Below, piece by piece: positions 12,009 to 22,330 of a stretch of 64,000 nucleotides of DNA (its first letter is position 1; every line of letters begins with the position of its first letter). The notes under the pieces are model-generated. The model made no database searches and was not told where the DNA came from. It was given only the letters and a program-made list of their open reading frames with translations. Where the stretch lies: positions 13,888,001 to 13,952,000 of the forward strand of contig OX335655.1 in NCBI GenBank assembly GCA_946894095.1, read 5' to 3'. This DNA is from Incurvaria masculella (Eukaryota > Arthropoda > Insecta > Lepidoptera > Incurvariidae). Made by a program: the position numbers and the translations under genes.

Positions 12009-12385
12009 GGCATAGAGGTCTGGGTTCAAATCCTCGCATCTTTCTCATTTTGAGTTGGATAAGTGCATTTCTTTACGAATGCGAGCTGCCCCATTGTTCG
12101 GAACCAAACTGTAGATTCCCTTCCCCTACTAGGTGGTAGGTTTTAAGCCCGCCCGGGTCGGTACCATCACATTGAACTAAAAGATGGTCCCGTGTTTTCC
12201 ATCCAGTCCAATGTAGCATTACTCATAAAGGGAAGGTCCTGGCTAGGTTAGGTTAGGTTAGGTTAGGTTAGGTTAACCCGCGGGATCGGGATTGCATTCC
12301 CTAGTCCTGGCATGGCACCTAATTCCTTCGGGAATGTGGTGTATTGGGCTGATATCATAACGGTAGTTGTGTGATATTAGCCATC
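12009..12385 (+). mobile_element. SINE interrupted by telomere-repeat insertion
   Basis: B box GGTTCAAATCC at 12023-12033; the A box is lost. The body is co-linear with the copy at 9808 except for a 61-bp insertion at 12244-12304. Confidence 0.85.
12244..12304. repeat. TTAGG telomere-repeat insertion with 7-bp target duplication
   Basis: TAGG + five TTAGG units + TTAA, followed by a 28-bp GC-rich segment ending CTAG. Flanked on both sides by TCCTGGC (12237-12243 and 12305-12311), which occurs once in uninterrupted SINE copies. Confidence 0.85.
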
Positions 12386-12794
12386 CATGTCAGGTTTCAT
12401 AAAAAAAAGGTAACTTCATGCATCGTAAAAAACTCGCTGAAAATTGCTTATTTTCGCTGTTACTATGACATGTCATACTACGCCCATCTTTATGTAATGC
12501 ATAGAATGCAGAACAACAAATACGCAGAGGGTCATTTCGCTTAGTATTGAGTACTTCCTGTCTGTTGATCCCCTGGCTAGTCTACAGACAAAACATAACC
12601 TTGCACAAGACATAAAGCTGCTTATCGACGTTTGCCAGCGCCTTGCTCATGTCTGGACTGGACCAACCGGTTTTCGTCTCCCGAAGGAACCGCGCAATGG
12701 CGAAATTGCAAACAAAGGCCCAGCTAAATATAGGCACATGTCATCGTGTTATATTATTATACGGATGGCTGGGTTGTAATGTTTTTTTTTTATG

Positions 12795-12895
12795 TGACTG
12801 AACATGGATGGCTAATACCACACCTTCTGTCATGGTATTAGCCCAACACACCACATGGGAACTAGGTGCCATGCCAGGACCTTCCTTATATGGAT
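12795..12895 (-). mobile_element. SINE tail fragment
   Basis: Reverse copy of the SINE 3' end (ACATGGATGGCTAATACCAC ... GTGCCATGCCAGGACC). Confidence 0.75.
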
Positions 12896-12903
12896 GTAAG
12901 AAG

Positions 12904-13190
12904 AAAAAACCGGCTTAGTGCGAGTCGGACTCGCACACGAAGGGTTCCGTAATATTGTATAAGATTTAACACAAAAATCAAGATTTTTTGTATGGGGCCC
13001 TCCCTTTTTTTTATTATATTTTTTTTATTTTATCTATTTGTTGTTATAGCGGCAAAATAAATACACACCCTGTAATAAATTGAGCTGCCTACCTATTACG
13101 ATTCCTGTGACAGACGGACGGACGGAAGGACGGACAGACGGACAGCGGTGGCTTAGTAATTGGGTTCCGTTGGCACCCTTTAGGTACGGG
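12904..13190 (+). mobile_element. GTCY-microsatellite MITE, copy 4 (right end truncated)
   Basis: Starts AAAACCGGCTTAGTGCGAGT; about 9 GACG-type units. It stops at CTTTAGGTACGGG without the AACCCTAAA end. Confidence 0.82.
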
Positions 13191-13379
13191 CTTGCTTTAG
13201 GTCAGAGTGCACGAAAGGACAAAAAATCAAAATCACCGTCAACGTATGATTAAAATTTTATTGACAGTATGAAAGGGACTCCAAGCGGTTCACTAAAAGT
13301 GACGTGTTTAAACATTGATTAAATCAGCCGTCTCTTCGTGAAATGGGCTAAATCATTTAGAAATCGAAAGGGAAAAAAA

Positions 13380-13419
13380 TATGACTAAATTATTGAATGG
13401 ATTCAATAATTTAGTCATA
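13380..13419. repeat. perfect 19-bp inverted repeat
   Basis: Arms 13380-13398 and 13401-13419 are exact inverse copies separated by GG. Confidence 0.95.
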
Positions 13420-13454
13420 CTTTTATCATAAAAGTAGGCACTCATATCTTAGCC

Positions 13455-13722
13455 CGCAGTCCCAGTTGTCACCCAAATTGCGAGTTCGAGTTTGATTTAA
13501 CAGCTTACTCAACGTTGCCGTAAATACGTCAAAATTGCCGTTTACGTCGACTCCGCGTTTTCATAAAAATCGGAAGTCCGAGTTTGACTTTGATAGCTTG
13601 AAGAAGTAAAACCACAGAATATCTAGTATAAACTTGTATGGAGTTTGACGTTTTTACGGAACTTCGAAGTTACGTAAACGCCAATTTAGGTGAGAACTCA
13701 GACTGACCACTCAGAGCTAATC
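13455..13722. mobile_element. MITE with GTCACC...AAATT / AATTTAGGTGAGAAC ends
   Basis: Left end GTTGTCACCCAAATTGCGAG and right end GTAAACGCCAATTTAGGTGA are imperfect inverse copies. Adjacent to a second copy of the same family. Confidence 0.7.
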
Positions 13723-14080
13723 CAACTTGTCACCTAAATTAGCGTTTAGGCCAAACCGATCGACGTGCGTTTTCAAATGTCTGAGTTTGATTTTGACAGG
13801 TAGTAAAACCGCCACTACCTACAAATATATACCTATTAAACTTCTCAAACACCCAAAGGTCGGCTGGAAGAAATCTCTTCGAGGGATAAGCCCGCCTTTG
13901 CGCCCCACTTATGTTGTTTTTGCACTATACTTTCTTTTGTAAATTGTTTTTTTTTTGTGGCGTAATAAAGAACTTTCAATCAATCAAACAACTAGTAAAA
14001 CATGTTTGAGTTTTGACCTTTTTACGTAACTTGGAAGTTCCGTAAACGCCGACCCAGGTGAGAACTCGGACTAACCACAC
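13723..14080. mobile_element. second MITE of the same family, containing a LINE tail
   Basis: Left end TTGTCACCTAAATTAGCGTT and right end TAAACGCCGACCCAGGTGAG. The middle (about 13855-13985) resembles an RTE-type LINE 3' tail (GGAAGAAATCTCTTCGAGGG ... GTGGCGTAATAAAG) followed by a TCAA-rich end. Confidence 0.6.
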
Positions 14081-14999
14081 AGACAATATCTAGTATCGCG
14101 CTTCATGAAACGGAGGCCTCGTCACGAGAGGCCAGGCCGCGAGCCGTCGACTCATCCCCGTGAGAGAGTTCTCACGGCCGCAAGCCACGTATTCTTTTGA
14201 AGTTGAACGGTCATTAGCACTCCATATGGTTAGGGAGCTGGGGAGCTGGCAATCATATAGGTTAGTCATTTGCAAATGTATCATATACATTCATGGTTAT
14301 TGGTCAGCTCAATACGAATCATTTTCATACAGCGCTCATAAGCTCCAAAGTTGTAAGAAAAAACTCCTTATTTATTGCTATGAGAGCTTGCTTTTTCTCA
14401 AACATGATTCGAGGTCAACGGGAGAATCCTATAGATTTTTAATTAATTGCGAGTCTCAAAATATAAAATATATAAAAATACGCGATTTTTTGATCGCGTT
14501 GACTTCCAAGCTTAATTATTTCAAAGGACTATAGACCCAAGAATTTGCTATTTATTTCAACTTCCTCCATGCTTTGCTGAGAAAAAGGGACGGACAGACG
14601 CAGCTTTGGACTTGCTGATAGGCCGTATAGGCCGCGGCCTAGGGGTGGATCAGCGGCCTAGGGGTGGAGCAGCGGCTGGGCGTAAGGGCGGATTTTCTTA
14701 TAGGTCAAGGAAAATCGGGCCTAGGGCATCAAAACATTGGGGGAGGGGGCGGCAAAACTTGAAAGCTTTAAAAGCCGAGTATTCTACTCAAATCGGCTGG
14801 ATGAGTTTTATTTTAGGGATCTTTCGATTTTTTTGCGAAGATTATCCTACTATATTAGGTATTTTGTCTACAAGAATAATAGTAGATGCGGCTGGGATAA
14901 TATTACTCAAATGCGGGCACGCACGAGCTTTTCTTTGCTTTTTCTAAAATATTCGTATTTTTACCGCGTTGGCAATGCGTGATGCCAACGCGGGCGGGC
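14081..14999. other. no gene recognised
   Basis: AT-rich. At 14615-14760 a GC-rich stretch with GGCCTAGGGG repeats resembles repeat DNA rather than a gene. Confidence 0.35.
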
Positions 15000-15178
15000 C
15001 TTAACCCTACCACCTAGTAGCGGAAAGGATGAATGGATTCCGAACCATGGAACGGCTCGCATTCGTAAATTGCACTTGTGCAACTCAAAGAGGGAAAGTG
15101 CGAACGTGGCCGGAATTCGAACCTATGACCACCGTCAAGGAAGGCAAGTCCACACGCCCTAAGCCGCTCAAACGTTTG
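15000..15178 (-). mobile_element. SINE head fragment
   Basis: Minus strand carries a B box GGTTCGAATTCC (15112-15123) downstream of an A-box-like GGCTTAGGGCGTGTGG, then the start of the shared SINE body up to CTACTAGGTGGTAGGGTTAA. Confidence 0.75.
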
Positions 15179-15421
15179 ACGCGTAAGCGAAGGAGCGGGC
15201 GTCGTCGTCGACGCGGTTCACGTCAACATCTGCGCGCGGCTTGCGCAACGCCGCGCCGCGCCGGAAGCGTCGGCGTCGAGTTCGTCGGCCGCGGTGAGAA
15301 AACCGAGCGATCTGACCACCGCACCGCCGCCGCCGCCGCCGCCGCCTCCGCATTGTCTCCGCCTCGCGATCCGCTCCGCCGCATTGTCCGTTTCGGCAAT
15401 CCGCAACGACACGCCGAAACG
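15179..15421. other. CpG-rich block with a CCG microsatellite
   Basis: Very GC- and CpG-rich, with a run of about nine CCG/GCC triplets at 15321-15352. Arg-rich frames are open on both strands but look compositional. It could be a promoter island or repeat; no decision possible. Confidence 0.35.
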
Positions 15422-15835
15422 AGTTCGTCACCGTTCACCCGGACACCGCTATGTTGTCACAGAATAGGTATCGTAGGCTGACTGACTGGCTACGTCACTG
15501 ACCGGTTGCAACACGAGGGTTGCCAGCAGTTTGTCACATTTCACCCGAGCATCGTTCTGTTGCCATAGAATAGGTATTGTAGGCCGTCTGCCTACGGTCC
15601 TGACCGGTTGCAACACGAGGGTCACATTCCACTCGGGCCCCATTCTGTTGTCATAGAATAAGTATCGTAGGCCGTCGGCCCATGTCACTGACCAATTGCA
15701 ACACGGGGGTTGCAAGTAGTTCACCACATTTCACTCGGGCACCATTCTTTTGTCATAGAATAGGCATCGTAGGCCGTCGGCTCACGTCACTGACCGATTG
15801 CAACACGAGGGTTGCAAGGAGTTCGTCACATCTCA
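15422..15835. repeat. ~103-bp tandem repeat, four units
   Basis: AGAATAGG landmarks occur at 15461, 15567, 15655 and 15757 (steps 106, 88, 102). Each unit has ATCGTAGGCCGTCGGCC..., CACTGACCGGTTGCAACACG and TTTCACTCGGGCACC segments. A decayed partial unit follows at 15890-15950. Confidence 0.9.
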
Positions 15836-17607
15836 ACCTTACGCCGTTTTAAAGTCATAGGTGTCAACTGTGACCAGTATTTATTAGATATTGTTAGACT
15901 GTGACTGGCTACGTCACTGTAAAATTGCAACATGAGGGTGCAATGGGGGAGAGGGTTAATTTTGTACCCGTGGCACTTGAAAAACTGATCTAGGATGTCG
16001 ATTTTCACAAAATTAACAAAACTGCCGATATCTCGAAAACTATCGTTTTTTTATGAAGGTCATATTGTGATATTCTGGTCAGTCCTGAGCTGGCCTATCA
16101 GCCCTCCAAGTTATGACGTTGACTTCTGGGACAACCTGTATAAGTTTGTTATCAAATCACGCCGCAACTATTGAATTGATTACGGTCAAAACATGGCAGA
16201 TCAGATATTATATGTCATAAATTAGCACATTGTGCACTTTTATGGCAAATACAATCAAACATTCGTTAAAAAACGACATTGGAACACACAAAGCAAGAAG
16301 TTCTCGTGTTCGCTTCCTTGAATCTCGCCCTTTATAGACCCGCAGAGCGTGTGTTCGAACGCAGAACAAAACGGATTCGATTGACCACTTTCGAAATGGA
16401 GGAAAACCAAGCTTGAGGAAAAAAAAATACCTACAATTTCCAATGCTATAAACAAAGCAACGAGAGTAAATTAAATGGATAGGCAAATATTTTAAATGCT
16501 TGTATATAAGGTGAAATAGTTACAAAAGATGTTTTTGTGATTATAAATCACAACATCTGGAAACCAAATCACGTTGTAGCGATAATGTTAAAACTTTGTT
16601 TATAATAAATCAATCAATAATATTACTTCGAAAGGAAAAGTTCAAGTCATCAGATACTGTTATTATTACCTCAGCACATACAAATAACATTTGGCAAGTG
16701 ATCATTTATCTAAAGTGAAAGGAAGAGTTAATTTGCATTTGTTCTTTATTATCAAGTTGAATCCACTGAGTTAGACATAGAAATGATATAGAAAAATCAA
16801 GGTCCAATCAAAAACTTCACAAATTATGTACCAAGTTAAGCTCTCATCTCAGTAAATTTTGCAGACAGAATAGGTACCTCAACAACTTTCAAGAAATCTC
16901 TTTTCAAGCTTCCAAAAACTTAAGTTATCTTCTTGCCTAACTTTCACGAAACCTCTGGTCCCTGGGTAGAGTTCCAGTCAAATTGACTTTGCACAATACC
17001 AAACTTAACCTGACATCAGGCATTGATGTCTTCAATCGAATAGCTACAAGGTGCGGGGTGGTTTGGTGCACACTGTTATTTATATACAAACACACACCAT
17101 CACGCCCCGGAGGGGTAGACAGATATTAGCCTTCTTTCGCTCCATCTACTTACATAAAAACCTTAATTCAATTTACAAAACACTCCAGCAAACTGTTCAC
17201 GGTACTGCAAGCTCGTCTAAATAGGTCGTAAATTCTAACTTCTATCATCCTATTCTATTATTATATTCTATTTTATTTCCATCAATGTATTTTGTCTTTC
17301 TCTCGCCATTTGGGCCAGCTCGTAGTGTCAAACCATCTAGAAATATCATTCACAATTCCAGTCAATCTCCGTTGTCTGAATCCTGTTGGCGCAGGATGAA
17401 GGTTCTTTGCGAAGCGGGGGACTCCTTCTAGGTGAACCTCACCGCACCGGAAGCATGCCAGGATCCGGTGGAATTGAGCAGCTCTCTTCCCCCTCCGGGC
17501 TTCTCGCAATGTACCGCAACCTCTCCACCGTCCAATCCTTCGGAACTCGGCTTTGCATCCTGGTCGGTGCATCAAGTTCTAATGTCAGTTCAATTCACAA
17601 TGATATC
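15836..17607. other. no gene recognised
   Basis: AT-rich to 17270. A GC-richer segment at 17290-17580 has a 97-codon open frame on the minus strand (ending SWPKWREKDKIH) that looks repeat-derived but was not identified. Confidence 0.35.
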
Positions 17608-18157
17608 TTAAGGTGGGCCATCCCACTCAACTCCCCATACAAACGGGGAAAGAAGATCACGCACATATTTCTTGTCAGAGATCCCAAAATTTGCTCAAAA
17701 TAGCTTTATTTGATCGAACTAGATGTCTGATGACCATTGGGATTGTAAAATTGTGTTTGGTTTCTAAGTTATAGGGTCCAAAAGTTCGAATTTTTCGCGC
17801 GTTTTATACAATAACTTTGAAGGTGGATTACGCAATGATAAAGTAAGAACCACTTAAAAAGATTAGTCATCAAACCTAGCTTATTTAACCAAAATTTATA
17901 ATCTATTTGGTTTTAGTTAGATTTTTGACTACAGCGGTCGTGGTTTACTTTTAGCTATAAGTCGTTTTGTAATTAAAATTTTCGTAAATCTTACCAAATC
18001 ATACACTATGCACATTGTCTTTTTTGTACACATGTTGCATCTTCCTCATCACGGAGCCTGTCTTTTTCTTTGAAACAGAGAAGGTCCCAGAGCGCAACAG
18101 CACGGTTTTGTACCGTGCCCGCGAATGAGTTAGTCCCGCCGGGTTGGGCCACCTTAA
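17608..18157 (+). mobile_element. 550-bp TTAA-flanked MITE, copy 1
   Basis: TTAA on both ends, terminal inverted repeats GGTGGGCCATCCC / GGTGGCCCAACCC. The interior has no coding capacity. TTAA targets suggest mobilisation by a piggyBac-type transposase. Other copies at 18427-18976, 30809-31370 and 61634-61785. Confidence 0.85.
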
Positions 18158-18426
18158 GCGTTGTTTGCTTATGACCCTTCAATATGTTCCCATTATTTCC
18201 GGCGCATTGTCCGCAAACGGTCCCACATTGAGCCGCATATTTGCGTCGTGATTGTGGCCGAAGTTGCGCAACGGGCTAGGAATTCCCCAGTCAACTCCGC
18301 GCCCGGTCAGATGCGTGAGTAATGGCCGCTATCGTTATTTAATTATTCCATGTAATCTCGATAGTGGCGCCTGACTCACCGGCACGGTTACTAACGTGAG
18401 GCGGAGTCAACAAACAAGTCGGGTCG

Positions 18427-18976
18427 TTAAGGTGGCCCAACCCGGCGGGCCTAACTCTTTCGCGGGCACGGTACAAAACCGTGCTGTTGCGCTCTGGGAC
18501 CTTCTCTGTTTCAAAGAATAAGACCGGCTCCGTGATGAGGAAGATGCAACATGTCCACAAAATAGACAATGTGCCTAGTGTATGATTTGGTAAGATTTAC
18601 GAATTTTTTTATTACAAAACGACTTATAGCTAAAAGTAAACCACAACCGTTGTAGTAAAAAATCGAACAAAAACAAAACAGATTATAAATCTTGATTAAA
18701 TAAGCTATGTCTGATGACTAATCTTTTTAAGATGTTCTTACTTTATCATTGCGTAATCCACCTCCAAAGTTATTGTATAAAACGCGCGAAAAATGCGAAC
18801 TTTCGGATCTTATAACTTAGAAACCAAACACAATTTTACAATGCCAATGGTCATCAGACATCTAGTTCGATCAAATACAGCTATTTTGAGCATAATTTTG
18901 GATCTCTGACAAGAAATATGGGCGTGATCTTCTTTCCCCTTTTGTATGGGGAGATGAGCGGGATGGGCCACCTTAA
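18427..18976 (-). mobile_element. 550-bp TTAA-flanked MITE, copy 2, inverted
   Basis: Same length and ends as the copy at 17608 but in opposite orientation, with scattered substitutions and small indels. The 269 bp between the two copies is unique. Confidence 0.85.
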
Positions 18977-19193
18977 ACGGTAGTCTGCGGTTAAGTATTT
19001 TAACGCTTTTACGTTCCAACGCGCGAAATCTCCGCGGAACAGTGGACATTGGTCGAGATCGCGTTTTTTGGAAATGTTTACAATGCACGCAATTCTTATT
19101 ATTTGCAATGTTTAATTACGGGCTAATATGAACCCACGACAAATATAGAATAATGTCGTAATATTAGCCATTCACACAGCATTTACGAATACA

Positions 19194-19422
19194 CTAGGGC
19201 TGAAATAAATGGTCGTAACAAAAACTAAGGCTAACGAAAAGTAGTACTTTGTGACGTCATTTTGACACATTTTGTATGGACGATATCGCAAAGTAATGCA
19301 AATTGACGTCAAATTGAACTACTTTGAGATTTCGTCCATACGAGATGTGTCAAAGTGACGTTACAAAGCACTACTTTGCGTTAGCATTAGTTTCGGTGAC
19401 GACTATTTATCTCAGCCTAGGT
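19194..19422. mobile_element. fold-back MITE (CTGAGATAAATAGTC family), copy 2
   Basis: Arms GGCTGAAATAAATGGTCGTA ... ACGACTATTTATCTCAGCC, with GACGTCA-type motifs in both arms. Confidence 0.85.
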
Positions 19423-19720
19423 GCCGTGCAAGAACCTTCTTATGATACTTTTGAGATTACCGCGGTCTTTAGACATTTTTGAAAAAGGTTACGGCTTTTC
19501 ACGCGACGGGAAGAGACATTCTAATTTTTAAGAACCTTCTTGTTCTTCTCTTTATCTTTACCTCGGCTCGTTTTCATTGTCGGTTCGACCGGCTTAGAGC
19601 GGTTTAGGCAACGTACAAACGGCATCATCCTAGACGCCACACATTGGACTTTGACCTGCATACGTTTTTCTTGCGAATGCCAATGCCTGCTGTGGCGTTG
19701 AGATTGATACGCTCCGTACG

Positions 19721-20014
19721 TTTTTAGGGTTCCGTACCCAAAGGTTGCCAACGGAACCCTATTACTAAGCCTCCGCTGTCCGTCCGTCCTTCCGTCTGCC
19801 ACAGGGCTGTATCTCATGAACCGTAATAGGTAGGCAGCTGAAATTTTCACAGAGTGTGTATTTATTTTGCCACTATAACAACAAATATGTAAAATTAAAA
19901 AAATATCCAAATTAAAGGGGCCCCCATACAAAAAACGCGTTTTCATGTTAAATCTTGTACTGTGGTACGGAACCCTTCGTGTGCGGGTCCGACTCGCACT
20001 TGGCCGGTTTTTAA
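19721..20014 (-). mobile_element. GTCY-microsatellite MITE, copy 5
   Basis: Reverse orientation: TTTTTAGGGTTCCGTACCCA at the left, GACTCGCACTTGGCCGGTTT at the right; about 6 microsatellite units. A long open frame on the minus strand across it (19521-20150) is not a gene. Confidence 0.88.
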
Positions 20015-20906
20015 TACATAATATCACATCTACGACTCGTAGATGTCTACGAGTATAATTAAACATCGAACTGTACGGAGCGCAACACATTAAAGGCCAC
20101 AGTAGGCATATTGGCATTTGTAAGGAAAACGTATGCGAGTCAAAGTCCAATGTGTGGCGTGGCGGTTACGGTGATGCCGTTTGCGCATAAATTGGCTAAT
20201 ATTCGGAAGTAGACTTAAAAGAGACATATGATAGCAAGTTTCATCCGATTGTGAGTGCCTCGCAACCAAGACGCGATCGCGAAAATACAATTTTGCGTAA
20301 GTGAGAATTTCCTAGGCATGTGAGTATTTTCTGCAGAACCATCGCATCTTATCGCAATGATAGGCAATCTATAAGCAAATTATGTGGGTTCCTGGAATCA
20401 ATGGCTCCGATACGCGATAGTGTTGATAAGATAATGGTATCGACCGTTTTGGAAACAAAATGTACTGGGGCGGCGGCGCAGGCGCAGCCAAGTACACTTC
20501 CAAAACCGATCGAGGACATAAGTAATCGTTCGCAGAAGGAAACCTCGAAATCTGACAGCATAAGTACTTATGAAGTAGGGATGTAACAGATTTATAAAAT
20601 TTTAATTTGATGTGGACAGACTTCTCCTATCAAATGTATACACTGGAAAGAGAAGGAATTCCTAAGTACCTTTTACTCTATGGTTGACGTTGGCATGACA
20701 GAAAGAAATCTAAAATTTCGGAGCTCAGAAAAAAGCGCCGCGTCGCATCGCCCGCACATCTATTAGCTCGTTTTCGCTTGGCGTTATTTATTTTTTCTCA
20801 GCTTCTTATCCAGTCGTAGCGTGATAATAGCAATAACTTTCCTCAAGAATTGGGCTATCAAATACAAAAATATTTTTTCAAATCCGACTTGGTTCTACGG
20901 ATCGTT
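20015..20906. other. no gene recognised
   Basis: An 88-codon frame at 20320-20586 (+) has no recognisable domain. Confidence 0.35.
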
Positions 20907-21083
20907 AAAAGAACGGTCAAGCGTGAACGTTTTCACATGCCGAGAGCCCATCACTGCTGGACATGGACCTGGGGCCTCACGATATACGATGATAATTGTG
21001 AAATTTGATGCAAAATTAGCGCTTAGATTTTTCTCAAAAAGTAAGACTGCACAACTATATAAGTGTAACCTATATTGGTATTA
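20907..21083 (+). repeat. interspersed repeat, copy 1 of 2
   Basis: Shares GGTCAAGCGTGAACG.TTTCAC, CACTGCTGGACATGGA and TTCTCAAAAAGTA in the same order with 22146-22330. Family not identified. Confidence 0.75.
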
Positions 21084-22145
21084 ACAATTCGGGACAAAAT
21101 GCGTGAACAGAGCCAGCCTTTTTTAACAGAACTCTTCAGGTTTATTTTGATCAGATTGTATTTATTTATTTAATATTAACAATCTAATACATTATATTAT
21201 AATGTAATTCATAAACTAAAACAGGTTTTTCTTATGAGAACTACTGTAAAAAATGGTTTTACATGGGTATAATACGATTCGGGAAAACTGTTACAAAGTG
21301 GTGCTATTCAAATACAAATTTAAAAATGGTACATAACATATAAGCAAGAGTGTGACATGAAGCTGTCTTAGCTGTGGGTAACTGTGAATATGGTAGGAGA
21401 ATTAAATATATGGAATGCATAAGTGTATGTGTATATACTGCTTATTTTAGTTGCATACGCGCTAATATTAGTATATATGTATGTATTATGTATACCTATT
21501 CTAGCATAATTATAAATTCAAAGCAGGCAAATAAGCGATCTCGCTTCGCTCGGTCGAGCAAATTCACCACCTTCTCGAGGGCGTTTAGAGGAACTTGTGT
21601 GACTAACGCTGTTGGCTCAAGATTGTTCAAGCAAATAGGCAGGTGTGGTGTGAGTCAAGTTTCTCTGCAAACAAATCTAGTGAGATTTAATGTTTTGTAC
21701 GCTTGAACGTTTCGAGTTATTTAGAGGGCATCCATTAATTGCGTGAGGAGTTTAGGGGTTCGAGCCAATTTACTGCAAATATCACGTAACTTATTTTTCC
21801 GCGAGAAACAGTGTATAATTGAGAGACAATGGGTTAAATTGAGTAAAGCATGTTGCGCACAAAATATAGAAGCATTCCTCGTAAATGCTTATGTTATGTA
21901 CCTACCTGTTTTAATAAATCCAAAACGCAATCAAGTACAGATTAATGTGTTCGCACTAAAAATACGCATACGAAAAATCTCAAGGAGATTAGGAGGGATG
22001 GGAGGGGGTCGAGCCAAATCTTACGACATCTCACCAGGGGGGAAGGAAAAAAAAATCGCCAAAAACGCTTCACGTAATTAATGGACTCGCCCTTACATTT
22101 TACGAAGGTACCGGGGGACAGGAGGATGGTGGCACCTACAGAAAA
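21084..22145. other. no gene recognised
   Basis: AT-rich; no coding or repeat signal seen. Confidence 0.4.
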
Positions 22146-22330
22146 ATCCGGTCAAGCGTGAACGTGTTCACGTGCGGAGGGTCCCGTCACTGCTGGACAT
22201 GGAAGAAATTCGCCCTGGCCAGATGAGAATCTTGCAATTTCATACAAAAGTAGCGCTTCAGAAATCTAGTTTTGTCTCAAAAAGTATGACATGGTGCACA
22301 CATAAGTTACGTTACAAGTTGGTATATTTA
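22146..22330 (+). repeat. interspersed repeat, copy 2 of 2
   Basis: See the copy at 20907. This copy is less decayed at its left side (GGTCAAGCGTGAACGTGTTC). Confidence 0.75.

Noticed and set aside
15029..15481. 150-codon Arg-rich frame
   Set aside because: It starts inside a reversed SINE and continues through a CCG repeat; open frames exist on both strands.
15422..15835. CRISPR-like array
   Set aside because: Head-to-tail ~103-bp units without spacers, in an animal genome.
19521..20150. 209-codon open frame on the minus strand
   Set aside because: It runs straight across a GTCY MITE copy and flanking non-coding DNA; no domain, and the same MITE produces similar frames elsewhere.
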